In this document: positions 18,495 to 26,547 of the stretch, in pieces
Numbering within the stretch: the stretch's first letter is position 1
Layout: every line of letters begins with the position of its first letter
DNA from: Blattabacterium sp. DPU
Lineage (GTDB): Bacteria; Bacteroidota; Bacteroidia; Flavobacteriales; Blattabacteriaceae
DNA length: 64,000 nt
Direction of reading: 5' to 3'
Assembly (NCBI RefSeq): GCF_011290385.1
Contig: NZ_CP049785.1
Location: 360,317 to 424,316, forward strand
Program-made: the position numbers and the translations under genes
Notes under the pieces: generated by a model
What the model was told of the DNA's origin: nothing
The model's input: only the letters and a program-made list of their open reading frames with translations
The model's database searches: none

Positions 18495-19567
18495 TTAACA
18501 ATTTGAAAGTTTTAAAAAAAGAAGCCATACAACTCCTGAAACAAATCATCAATACGCCTTCCATATCTAAACAAGAAAATCAGGTTTCTTTTTTAATAGA
18601 GGATTATCTCCATAAATATGGATTTCATGTAAAAAGAAAATTTAACAATATATGGACTGAAAATAATAATTATCCGAAAGAAAAAGAGATACAAACCATA
18701 TTATTAAATTCTCATCATGATACGGTAAAACCAGGAAAAAATTGGATAACAGATCCTTTTATTGCCATTAAAAAAGAAGGGAAACTAATAGGATTAGGGA
18801 GTAATGATGCGGGAGCTTCTGTTGTTTCATTAATATCTACTTTTATATATTTAAGTAATTTATCTGAATTGTCTTATAAATTAGTTCTTTCTATTACTGC
18901 AGAAGAAGAAATATCTGGTTCTTCAGGAGTGAGATCAATTTTACCTGAATTGGGATCAATAGATTTAGGAATAGTGGGAGAACCAACACAAATGCAAGTA
19001 GCTATTGCTGAAAAAGGATTAATAGTATTAGATTGTATAGCTGAAGGAAAGACAGGACACTCTGCAAGAGATACAGGGGTTAATGCAATTTATATAGCCA
19101 CAAGAGATATAGAACACTTGAGAAGCTTTTATTTTGATAGAAAATCGGATTTACTAGGTTTTACTACTTTAAATGTAACTCAAATACAAGGAGGAATACA
19201 ACATAATGTTATCCCTGATATTTGCTCTTTTGTCATAGATATTAGAACTAATGAATTATATAATAATGAAGAATTGATTGATATGATACGAAAAAAAATT
19301 CATTCTAAAATGGAACCACGTTCTTTACATTTTAATTCATCTTTCATAAATTCTATGCATCCTATTGTTTTAAAGGCCAAATCTATAGGAAGAACTACTT
19401 ATGGATCTCCTACTCTTTCAGATCAAAGTATAATGCCTTTTTCTACTATTAAAATGGGAGTAGGAGACAGCATCCGTTCTCATACACCGAATGAATACGT
19501 TTTAATTTCAGAAATCATGGAGGGAATAGATATTTATATCTGTTTGTTGAAAGATTTTAACTTTTGA
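18485..19567 (+). CDS. argE: N-acyl-citrulline/ornithine deacylase, M20 peptidase family
   Basis: A 360 aa zinc-dependent M20 amidohydrolase that should remove the N-acyl group; next to an ArgF'-type enzyme the likely substrate is N-acylcitrulline. The two-metal site is visible: H in NSHHDTVKP, the bridging D in GLGSNDAGAS, the general-base pair EE in TAEEEISGS, E in GEPTQMQVA and the C-terminal histidine in SHTPNEY. The inserted dimerisation domain lies between about 180 and 290 (GKTGHSARDTG). It overlaps the end of argB by ten bases and closes the arginine operon. Confidence 0.92.
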   Translation: MSVVNNLKVLKKEAIQLLKQIINTPSISKQENQVSFLIEDYLHKYGFHVKRKFNNIWTENNNYPKEKEIQTILLNSHHDTVKPGKNWITDPFIAIKKEGKLIGLGSNDAGASVVSLISTFIYLSNLSELSYKLVLSITAEEEISGSSGVRSILPELGSIDLGIVGEPTQMQVAIAEKGLIVLDCIAEGKTGHSARDTGVNAIYIATRDIEHLRSFYFDRKSDLLGFTTLNVTQIQGGIQHNVIPDICSFVIDIRTNELYNNEELIDMIRKKIHSKMEPRSLHFNSSFINSMHPIVLKAKSIGRTTYGSPTLSDQSIMPFSTIKMGVGDSIRSHTPNEYVLISEIMEGIDIYICLLKDFNF

Positions 19568-19592
19568 ATTTGAAACAAAAAAGGTAAATTTG
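19564..19592 (+). promoter_or_regulatory. Promoter of trxA (TTG-N18-TAAATTTG)
   Basis: TTG at 19564-19566, 18 bases, then TAAATTTG at 19585-19592, a full match to the Bacteroidota sigma factor consensus. Transcription would start near 19598, past a possible upstream ATG at 19595, which supports the thioredoxin start at 19625. The -33 box overlaps the last codons of argE. Confidence 0.5.
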
Positions 19593-19624
19593 TTATGTTT
19601 TTTATTTTAAAAAATGGAAAAAGT

Positions 19625-19948
19625 ATGTTACAAGAAATAAACGATGAAAATTTTGAAAAGTTAATTTCTGAGTCAGAAAAGCCTATTATAGTAGATTTTT
19701 GGGCCCCATGGTGTGCTCCATGTAGAGCTTTGTCTGTTCTATTAGAAGAAATATTTTCTGAATTTCATACGAAAATATCAGTTTTTAAGTTAAATGTAGA
19801 TAATAACCCAATAACTTCTTCTAAATATGGTATACGTAGTATTCCTACTATGATTTTTTTTAAAAATGGAGAAAAAAAAGATATCCATATTGGAATTCTT
19901 TCTAAAGAAGATATAAGAAAAAAATTAGATACTTTAATTATTTCATAA
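19625..19948 (+). CDS. trxA: Thioredoxin
   Basis: Small disulfide reductase of 107 aa when started at ATG 19625 (MLQEINDENF), the normal size. An ATG at 19595 would add ten residues but falls at or before the likely transcription start. The fold markers are VDFWAPWCAPC and the cis-proline loop RSIPTMIFFKNG. The active site is WCAPC in place of the usual WCGPC; the two redox cysteines are kept, while the Gly-to-Ala change could shift the redox potential. It follows the arginine operon but has its own promoter. It probably serves ribonucleotide reductase and peroxiredoxin. Confidence 0.93.
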   Translation: MLQEINDENFEKLISESEKPIIVDFWAPWCAPCRALSVLLEEIFSEFHTKISVFKLNVDNNPITSSKYGIRSIPTMIFFKNGEKKDIHIGILSKEDIRKKLDTLIIS

Positions 19949-19958
19949 TTTTATTTTC

Positions 19959-20032
19959 GGTCTGGTAGTTCAGTTGGTTAGAATACATGCCTGTCACGCA
20001 TGGGGTCGCGGGTTCAAATCCCGTCCAGACCG
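19959..20032 (+). tRNA. tRNA-Asp (GTC)
   Basis: 74 bases folding as a cloverleaf: acceptor GGTCTGG pairs with CCAGACC, discriminator G, anticodon loop CTGTCAC (anticodon GTC at 19993-19995) within stem CATGC/GCATG, and T-loop GGTTCAAATCC. No CCA is encoded. It meets the end of the convergent ribB gene after seven bases. Confidence 0.96.
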
Positions 20033-20039
20033 CTATTCA

Positions 20040-20672
20040 TTATTTGTTATATTTTATTTTATATTTAATGAGATCTTCTACGGATATAATTTTCATATGA
20101 AATTTTTGTGCAATTTTAATCAATTGTGGTAAACGTGCCATAGATCCATTTTTGTTCAGTATTTCTATTAATACTCCTCCCGGATGGCATCCTGACATTT
20201 GAGTGATATCAATAGCAGCCTCTGTATGTCCAGGTCTTTCCAAAACTCCTCCTTTTTTTGCGCGTAAAGGAAATATGTGTCCTGGTTTGTTAAACGCTTT
20301 TGGGTTTACTTCATTAATTAAAGCAAGAATGGTTTTAGCTCTATCTGAAACAGAAATGCCAGTGCTAACGCCATCACCTCGTAAATCTACGGATACTGTG
20401 AATGCCGTTCTTCTAGGATCTGTATTATTTTTAACCATCATTTGAAGTTCTAACTGATCACATTTTTTTTCTGTCAAGGAAACACAAAGTAATCCTCTTC
20501 CATGAGTAAGGAAAAAATTTATAATTTTAGGAGTTATTTTTTCAGCAGCTATTATGAAATCTCCTTCATTTTCACGATTTTTATCATCAACTACTATAAT
20601 GATTTTTCCATTTCGTATATCCTGTATAGCCTCTTCAATCCCATGAAAATTTTGATTCAAATCGAAACCCAT
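20040..20672 (-). CDS. ribB: 3,4-dihydroxy-2-butanone-4-phosphate synthase
   Basis: Turns ribulose 5-phosphate into the four-carbon unit of riboflavin. The 210 aa protein carries the acidic loop DDKNRENEGDF near residue 30, HGRGLLC, TDPRRTAFTVSVD, GISVSDRAKT, PGHIFPLRAKKGG and HTEAAIDI, all typical of RibB. In many Bacteroidota RibB is fused to GTP cyclohydrolase II (RibA); here the protein ends just after the RibB domain and a tRNA gene follows, so no RibA part is present. It lies 21 bases after the lptF/lptG-like gene on the same strand. Confidence 0.95.
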   Translation of the reverse strand: MGFDLNQNFHGIEEAIQDIRNGKIIIVVDDKNRENEGDFIIAAEKITPKIINFFLTHGRGLLCVSLTEKKCDQLELQMMVKNNTDPRRTAFTVSVDLRGDGVSTGISVSDRAKTILALINEVNPKAFNKPGHIFPLRAKKGGVLERPGHTEAAIDITQMSGCHPGGVLIEILNKNGSMARLPQLIKIAQKFHMKIISVEDLIKYKIKYNK

Positions 20673-20693
20673 GTCTATTTTATTTTTAGTTAA

Positions 20694-21860
20694 TTATATA
20701 ATATAAAAATCATCCATTACAGTTTTATAAGTCATCCATATACTGACTGGAAAAAAAATAAAATTTGGTATCCAAGCTCCTATCCACGGACATATTTCAG
20801 CTTTTTCTACTTTATTTTGAGTAATGGTTAGTAAAGTATAATAAATGATGAATATCATCAGTGCTATCATAGTTGGATAACCTATTCCTCCTTTTCTAAT
20901 AATAGCACCTAATGGTGCTCCAGTAAGAAACATGATAATACATGTGACTGGAAATGTCAATTTTTTTTGCAATTCTAATTGCAGTTTAGCTAAGTATATT
21001 TTATTTTTGTAGGCATTGATTTTTTTATAATTTTTATTCTTTAAAAAGTTAATTTTTTGAAAAAGATTTTTTGTATTTAGGTTTTGATAAAAATTATAAT
21101 CATCTAAGCTTTTTATTTTTGATTCTAAAGGAATTTTAAAATTTTGAATTAAAGTATCAAATTCTACAATTTGATAAGAAGAGTATTGTTCTTTTTTGTC
21201 ATTATTAAAATTTTCATTGTATAAAACTCCATTTATTAATTTCAATTGAATAGATCCATCTTTTTGATTAGGAATCAAAACTCCTTTTTGAGAAAAAATC
21301 GTATTGACAAGTGAATTTTGATCATAAAAGAAAATAAATATATTATATAAATAATTATTTGATTTTTTATCTATTTTTATGAAAAAATTATTAAAAATAT
21401 TTACGAAAATTCCTTCCTTTAATTTTATAGATGGATGCGTTAATGATATTTGATATCCTAGTTTATGAGCTTTCATTTTTGCTTTTGGAATAACAAAATC
21501 TGAAAATAAATATAATAGAATGGATAAAACAAAGGTTATTCCTAAAATAGGAATCATAATACGTAAAAGAGATATACCGGAAGATTTTATAGCGATCAAC
21601 TCTTGATTTTCTGAAAAATCACCAAATACTATAATAGAAGTCAATAATAGAGCAATGGGAGTAACTAATGGAATAATAGATATCCCAAAATACAATATAA
21701 ATTGTAATATTATGAAAATACTAAGGCTTTTTCCTGTTAGTTCATCTATTTGACTCCAAAAAAATTGAATCATAAAAATGATAAATATTGTAGAATAAAT
21801 AATTAAAAAAGGAACCATAAATAAACGAATCATGTACACATCAATTTTTTTTATTCTCAT
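20694..21860 (-). CDS. LptF/LptG family permease (YjgP/YjgQ)
   Basis: An inner-membrane protein of 388 aa from the family that, with LptB, pulls lipopolysaccharide out of the inner membrane. There are about three hydrophobic segments at the N-terminus (residues about 12-35, 48-75, 98-118), a long soluble beta-rich region (about 125-300), and three more segments at the C-terminus (PVTCIIMFLTGAPLG, MIALMIFIIYYTLL, IPNFIFFPVSIW). The N-terminal IDVYMIRLFMVPF and GDFSENQELIAIKSSGIS match the family. Bacteroidota often have two such genes; LptF and LptG cannot be told apart from this sequence. Confidence 0.88.
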   Translation of the reverse strand: MRIKKIDVYMIRLFMVPFLIIYSTIFIIFMIQFFWSQIDELTGKSLSIFIILQFILYFGISIIPLVTPIALLLTSIIVFGDFSENQELIAIKSSGISLLRIMIPILGITFVLSILLYLFSDFVIPKAKMKAHKLGYQISLTHPSIKLKEGIFVNIFNNFFIKIDKKSNNYLYNIFIFFYDQNSLVNTIFSQKGVLIPNQKDGSIQLKLINGVLYNENFNNDKKEQYSSYQIVEFDTLIQNFKIPLESKIKSLDDYNFYQNLNTKNLFQKINFLKNKNYKKINAYKNKIYLAKLQLELQKKLTFPVTCIIMFLTGAPLGAIIRKGGIGYPTMIALMIFIIYYTLLTITQNKVEKAEICPWIGAWIPNFIFFPVSIWMTYKTVMDDFYII

Positions 21861-21894
21861 GATAAAGATAAATTTGAATATAAACTTATAATAC

Positions 21895-23733
21895 TTATTC
21901 GTTTATTTCCGGTTTTGGCAAAAAAAAGTATTCATTTTTTTGATTTTTTTCCCCATAAAAATCAATAACTTTTTTAATATCTGATAATTCCATGAATGGA
22001 CATTGTAATCGAATCAATTCATTTTTATTAGAAAATAGCATATCTCCTTTTCCTATTAATTGTTCAGCACCAGTGCAATCTAATATAGTTCTAGAATCTA
22101 TTTTAGAACTTACTCTAAATGCAATTCTTGCAGTAAAATTTGTTTTTATTAATCCCGTAATTACATCTACTGATGGCCGTTGTGTTGCTATAATCAAATG
22201 AATACCTACAGCACGAGCAAGTTGTGCTAACCGGGTTATGTATGTTTCTATTTGTTTTTTTTGATCATTAATATTTAGATCGGCAAACTCATCAATAATT
22301 AATATGATATAAGGTAAATGATATTTATTGTATTTTACATCATTATATTCTTTAATATTTCTAACTTTATGTTTTTCTAAAATAGCATATCTTTGATCCA
22401 TTTCTTTACATAAAGAATTTAATATATTTTTGACTTCATGTAAATCTGTAATAATGGGTTCTATGGAATTCGGAAGTGTAGCAAAATAAGATTTTGAAAT
22501 TTTTTTATATATTGATAATTCTACTTTTTTTGGGTCAATTAAAATGAACTTGATGTCTTTTGAATTTTTTTTATATAATAGAAAAATAATCATAATATTT
22601 AATCCTACGGATTTTCCTTGTCCAGTTGATCCTGCTATAAGTAAATGGGGCATTTTTACTAAATCTACAATAAAAATCTCATTAAATACTGTTTTTCCTA
22701 AAGAAATGGGAAGTTCCATTTGATGACTTTTTTTGTTACTTTCTTCTGAAAACAAAATATCTTTCATATCAACAGGATAACGTTTATAATTTGGGATTTC
22801 TATTCCAATAGATCCTTTTCCAGGTATAGGAGCTATAATTCTTATGGATATCGCGGATAAATTTAAGGCTATTTCATTTTTTAAGTTTTTGATTTTGGAA
22901 ATACGTATTCCCACTTTAGGATATATTTCATATAAAGTTATAGTAGGTCCTATGTTCGCTTTTATTTCATATATTTCTATATTATAATAATTCAAGATTT
23001 GAATTATTTTTTTTTTATTCGATTCTAAATCGATTTTCAAATTTATATATGACAAATCTTCCTTTTTTTTATAAAGAATAGAATGAAGAATGTTTTTCTT
23101 TTTTTTTGGTTGATTTAGAATTCTTGTATTACACAATTGTAATTTGGTTTCTATTTTTTTTTTAAAATTTTGGATTTTTTTTTTCATTTCATTTTTTATG
23201 GTTGGAGCACTGATACGAAAAATAATGATCAAGTAAAAAATGATGCTCGTAAAAAGAAGCATATATAATCCTACTTTTCCAAATAAATGAATCAAATAAT
23301 TTCCTATTTCAAATCCAAAAATTCCACTGAATATTCCTTCATCAGGAATAATAACATAAAAAAAGATGGGAAACCATATACTAAAAAATAACAATTTATA
23401 TATTGTGGATTTGTAAAAATTATTCAACAGTTTTTTCTTAATGAAAAGAATTTTTAATCCCGTGATAAATAAAAATATAGGAATAGAAAAAGCACTAATT
23501 CCTATTCCACAATGAATAAAATAGTGAGCTACGATAGCTCCCATTTTTCCAAGCAAATTTTCTGCTATGATTTCTTTATCAAAAAGTTTTTCGAGTTGAC
23601 TTTGATCATTTTTCCAATGAAAAAGAAAAGAAAAAAAACTTAAAAGCAAAAAAAGACTATTTCCTAATAAAAAAAATCCAAAAATGGTTTTAAAAGTTTT
23701 TTTATCATTTTTTTTTATTTTATTTGTTTCCAT
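21895..23733 (-). CDS. ftsK: DNA translocase FtsK (short, no gamma domain)
   Basis: Septum-located DNA pump for chromosome segregation and division. It has 612 aa: three to four N-terminal membrane segments (within residues 15-185), a basic linker, then the RecA-like motor with Walker A AGSTGQGKSVGLN near 365 and Walker B IILIIDEFADL near 470, and IATQRPSVDVITG. The protein ends at about the end of the motor domain; the C-terminal winged-helix gamma domain, which reads DNA polarity signals and activates XerD, is missing. The next gene begins 34 bases on, so no gamma part is left as a remnant. Confidence 0.93.
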   Translation of the reverse strand: METNKIKKNDKKTFKTIFGFFLLGNSLFLLLSFFSFLFHWKNDQSQLEKLFDKEIIAENLLGKMGAIVAHYFIHCGIGISAFSIPIFLFITGLKILFIKKKLLNNFYKSTIYKLLFFSIWFPIFFYVIIPDEGIFSGIFGFEIGNYLIHLFGKVGLYMLLFTSIIFYLIIIFRISAPTIKNEMKKKIQNFKKKIETKLQLCNTRILNQPKKKKNILHSILYKKKEDLSYINLKIDLESNKKKIIQILNYYNIEIYEIKANIGPTITLYEIYPKVGIRISKIKNLKNEIALNLSAISIRIIAPIPGKGSIGIEIPNYKRYPVDMKDILFSEESNKKSHQMELPISLGKTVFNEIFIVDLVKMPHLLIAGSTGQGKSVGLNIMIIFLLYKKNSKDIKFILIDPKKVELSIYKKISKSYFATLPNSIEPIITDLHEVKNILNSLCKEMDQRYAILEKHKVRNIKEYNDVKYNKYHLPYIILIIDEFADLNINDQKKQIETYITRLAQLARAVGIHLIIATQRPSVDVITGLIKTNFTARIAFRVSSKIDSRTILDCTGAEQLIGKGDMLFSNKNELIRLQCPFMELSDIKKVIDFYGEKNQKNEYFFLPKPEINE

Positions 23734-23833
23734 TTTTTTATATAGTTATGATAAAAATTGAATCTTTTTAAACTATTTGTTTTGGTTTAAAAAAGTTTTT
23801 TATATATTATGATTGAATAATAAAATTAAAAAA

Positions 23834-24973
23834 ATGAAAAAAACAAAAATTATTTTCCTTATTCTTTTTTTAGGATTTTTTTATTCTTTTCACAGTTTTG
23901 CAAAAATTATAAAGAAAAAAAAAACAGTAGAAGAAAATCCTCATTTTAATATATTTTTAGATTTTTCTAGTAGTCTTAATTCTACAGTAAAAACAGTAAA
24001 AAAAGAATTTTCTGAAGGTTCTCGTTTTTCTGAAGACTATTTAGGCTTGGAAGTAGTAGGAAAGGCAACTGATAAAATTAGTTATCGTTTTGTAAAACAG
24101 TTTAAAAAAACAGAAAATGAAAATACGGAAAATTATGGAATGGTTGATGTGGCATATTTAAAGTATAAGTGGAACGATAAACTTTATTTTTTAGTTGGAA
24201 AACAACCTTTTTCTTTTGGTAGTATGGAATATGCTAATAGTTTCTATGATCATGCATATCGTTATACGAATGTATATAAAAATAAGGAGAATTCTGTTGG
24301 ATTCAGTTTTGTTTATCTTCCCATAAAAAATCATGAGTTTCAATTTCAAATAGTTAATGGGGAGAAAAAAAGGGAAAAAAATGTGGGTGTAGTTGAAGAA
24401 GAACATCATCCTATGGGATATTCTTTGAATTGGAATTGGAATTTTAATAAAATCTTTCAAAATAGATGGTCCTATTCCATTTTTCAAGAAAATGATAAAA
24501 AAATATTTTGGAAATTATTAGCTTTAGGTAGTAAATTAAATTTGAAACCTATATCCATAGAAGCAGATTATATATTGAGCAATGAGAATATAGAAAAAAA
24601 TGTAAAAATTGCAAAAATTTTACAATCATCAAATCAAAACTATTGTTCTTTTCCTATAAAATATGGAACTTATTTAGTAAAATTAAAATATAACTTTTTT
24701 CCAGAATGGAATTTAATTATCAAAGGAGTATATGAAATAGGGACTTATAAAAAAGGAATAAATAATATTTTGGAAAAAAATAAATTGTTTCAAAAAGCAT
24801 ATACTTATTATGGAGGTGTAGAATTTATACCTTTTATAAAAAAAAATGATCTTAGTTTTTATTTTTCATATCAAAACCAAATAATAAATTACAAGTTATA
24901 TTCAATGAAAAAAGAAAATAAGAATAATCATTTTATCATTTTAGGATTTAATTATCGTGTTAAAATGATTTAA
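23834..24973 (+). CDS. Outer-membrane porin, phosphate-selective porin O/P type
   Basis: A 379 aa protein from ATG 23834; an upstream TTG at 23813 is less likely. It begins with a clear signal peptide (MKKTKIIFLILFLGFFYSF, then HSFAK). The mature part is rich in alternating beta strands with aromatic residues and ends in a strand motif FNYRVKMI. The passage KLYFLVGKQPFSFGSMEY matches the OprO/OprP-like porin family of Bacteroidota (known for a GKxxxPFG-like motif). It is presumably a main route for small solutes across the outer membrane. What passes through cannot be told from the sequence. A strong terminator follows. Confidence 0.8.
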   Translation: MKKTKIIFLILFLGFFYSFHSFAKIIKKKKTVEENPHFNIFLDFSSSLNSTVKTVKKEFSEGSRFSEDYLGLEVVGKATDKISYRFVKQFKKTENENTENYGMVDVAYLKYKWNDKLYFLVGKQPFSFGSMEYANSFYDHAYRYTNVYKNKENSVGFSFVYLPIKNHEFQFQIVNGEKKREKNVGVVEEEHHPMGYSLNWNWNFNKIFQNRWSYSIFQENDKKIFWKLLALGSKLNLKPISIEADYILSNENIEKNVKIAKILQSSNQNYCSFPIKYGTYLVKLKYNFFPEWNLIIKGVYEIGTYKKGINNILEKNKLFQKAYTYYGGVEFIPFIKKNDLSFYFSYQNQIINYKLYSMKKENKNNHFIILGFNYRVKMI

Positions 24974-24996
24974 ATAAGATTTAAATAATTATAAAA

Positions 24997-25026
24997 AATA
25001 TCGAGTTGCATCTCGATATTTTTTTT
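24997..25026 (+). terminator. Intrinsic terminator after the porin gene
   Basis: A nine-pair perfect hairpin, AATATCGAG (24997-25005) and CTCGATATT (25012-25020) around loop TTGCAT, followed by six more T. It is the clearest terminator in the window, 23 bases past the porin stop and just before nadD. Confidence 0.85.
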
Positions 25027-25035
25027 ATTGTCAGT

Positions 25036-25616
25036 ATGAAAATCGGACTTTATTTTGGATCATTTAATCCTATTCATTTAGGACATACAATTATTGCTAA
25101 TCATATAATAGAATTTTTGGACATAGATTATGTTTGGTTTGTGGTTTCTCCACAAAATCCATTAAAAAAAAAAAGAATCTTGTTGATTATAAACATAGAA
25201 TCAAAATGGTTAAAATAGCTGTTGATGATTATGTAAAAATGAGTGTTTTGGATATTGAATATGGATACTTTCCTTCTTATACAATTCATACACTTTCTAA
25301 AATAGAAAAAAAATATCCCAAAAATCAATATTATATTCTTTTGGGAGAAGATTCATTTTATTCTTTGAATAAATGGAAAAATTATAAAATTATTTTAAAC
25401 AAATATGACATTTTAGTTTATCCTAGAATTGGATTTTTTTCTCATTCTGTTTTTAAGCATAAAAAGGATAACATAATTTTTTTGAAAGCTCCAATTATTG
25501 AAATATCTTCTTCTTTTATTAGAAAATCTATTCAAGAAGGAAAAAACATAAAACCGATGTTACATGCAGAAGTTTGGAATTATATGAATAAATATAAATT
25601 TTATATAAAAAAGTAA
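25036..25616 (+). CDS. nadD: Nicotinate-nucleotide adenylyltransferase, frame broken at a poly-A tract
   Basis: Makes nicotinate adenine dinucleotide in NAD synthesis. The first frame (25036 on) gives MKIGLYFGSFNPIHLGH, the nucleotidyltransferase start with its HxGH motif, and reaches SPQNPLKKK. The rest (HRIKMVKIAVDDY, LGEDSFYSLNKWKNY, the C-terminal ISSSFIRKSIQEG) is in another frame. The switch occurs at eleven A, 25164-25174. One extra A, or two fewer, restores one frame of about 194 codons, so transcript slippage may rescue it; a sequencing error or true decay are the alternatives. I chose 25036 because the longer start at 25006 lies inside the terminator hairpin. Confidence 0.87.
25164..25174 (+). 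repeat. A11 tract at the nadD frameshift
   Basis: Eleven A located exactly where the nadD reading frame changes. Twelve or nine A would restore the frame. Confidence 0.9.
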
Positions 25617-25630
25617 AGTTCTTTTTTGTT

Positions 25631-26530
25631 CTAAAATTTAGAATAATATTCATGGGCTTTTTTTAACAATCTTATAAACTCAAGTTCTCCGAATATTTTT
25701 TTTATGGAATGCAAATTTGGTTTTTTTACATAAAATTTTTCTTCATGAAAAGAAAAAAAAGGAATATTAGTAACAATAGTAATTAATTTTTTTGATAAAA
25801 GACCCAAATTTTTATTTTTTTCAATATTTTCTTTAATTTTTCCGTTAAGATCATGAGTTGAGTTCAATAATTTTTCAATAGTTCCATATTTTTGAACAAA
25901 TTTTATGGCATTTTTGATTCCAATTCCCGGCAATCCTGGTATATTATCAGAAGGATCTCCCATCATACTCCATAAATCTATAACTTGTTTTGGATGATTA
26001 ACCCCAAATTTTTTTTGTATTTCTTCTATTCCCCAAATTTTTTTTGTATTTCCTTTAAAAGGTGGAATATAAACTTTAACATTTTCTGTTATGAGTTGAA
26101 AAAAATCTTTATCTAAAGTGATTATATAAACAATATATCCTTTATTTTCTGCTTTTCTAGCTATTGTTCCAATAAAATCATCGGCTTCATATCCGTTGTT
26201 AGCATAACAAAAAGAAATTTGAAAAGTTTTTAAAATATTGATAATATAAGGAATAGCCATACAAATAGCTTCCGGTGTTTTTTTTCTATGTGCTTTATAT
26301 TTTTCATATTCTTTTTTTCTAAAAGAAGTTTCTTGATTGTCATCAAAAATAATAGCTATATGGGATGGTTTTTCATGATTTAATATGTTCATCAACAAAT
26401 ATGTAAAATTTATAATAGGCGAAGTATTGAGTCCTTTAGAAGTGAAAAGAGGATTATGTTTATATGCATAATAACTTTGATAAATAAGGGGATATGCGTC
26501 AATTAAAAATAATTTTTTATTATTATTCAT
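25631..26530 (-). CDS. polA: 5'-3' exonuclease (PolA N-terminal nuclease domain only)
   Basis: A 299 aa FEN-type nuclease matching only the first third of DNA polymerase I: LFLIDAYPLIYQSYYA near the start, IIFDDNQETSFRKKEYEKYKAHR, EADDFIGTIA, TLDKDFFQLI and the helix-hairpin-helix GDPSDNIPGLPGIGIKNA near 195. The 3'-5' exonuclease and polymerase domains are absent, and nadD follows after 14 bases in the opposite direction, so nothing remains of them. It probably removes RNA primers and flaps, with DnaE and LigA finishing. Similar reduction of polA to this domain is known in other insect symbionts such as Buchnera. Its ATG is 17 bases from the divergent metG start. Confidence 0.93.
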   Translation of the reverse strand: MNNNKKLFLIDAYPLIYQSYYAYKHNPLFTSKGLNTSPIINFTYLLMNILNHEKPSHIAIIFDDNQETSFRKKEYEKYKAHRKKTPEAICMAIPYIINILKTFQISFCYANNGYEADDFIGTIARKAENKGYIVYIITLDKDFFQLITENVKVYIPPFKGNTKKIWGIEEIQKKFGVNHPKQVIDLWSMMGDPSDNIPGLPGIGIKNAIKFVQKYGTIEKLLNSTHDLNGKIKENIEKNKNLGLLSKKLITIVTNIPFFSFHEEKFYVKKPNLHSIKKIFGELEFIRLLKKAHEYYSKF

Positions 26531-26547
26531 ATACCAATTTTTATTTT

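Noticed and set aside
25006..25035. Longer N-terminus for nadD from 25006
   Set aside because: These codons lie inside the terminator hairpin of the porin gene, and the family starts at 25036.
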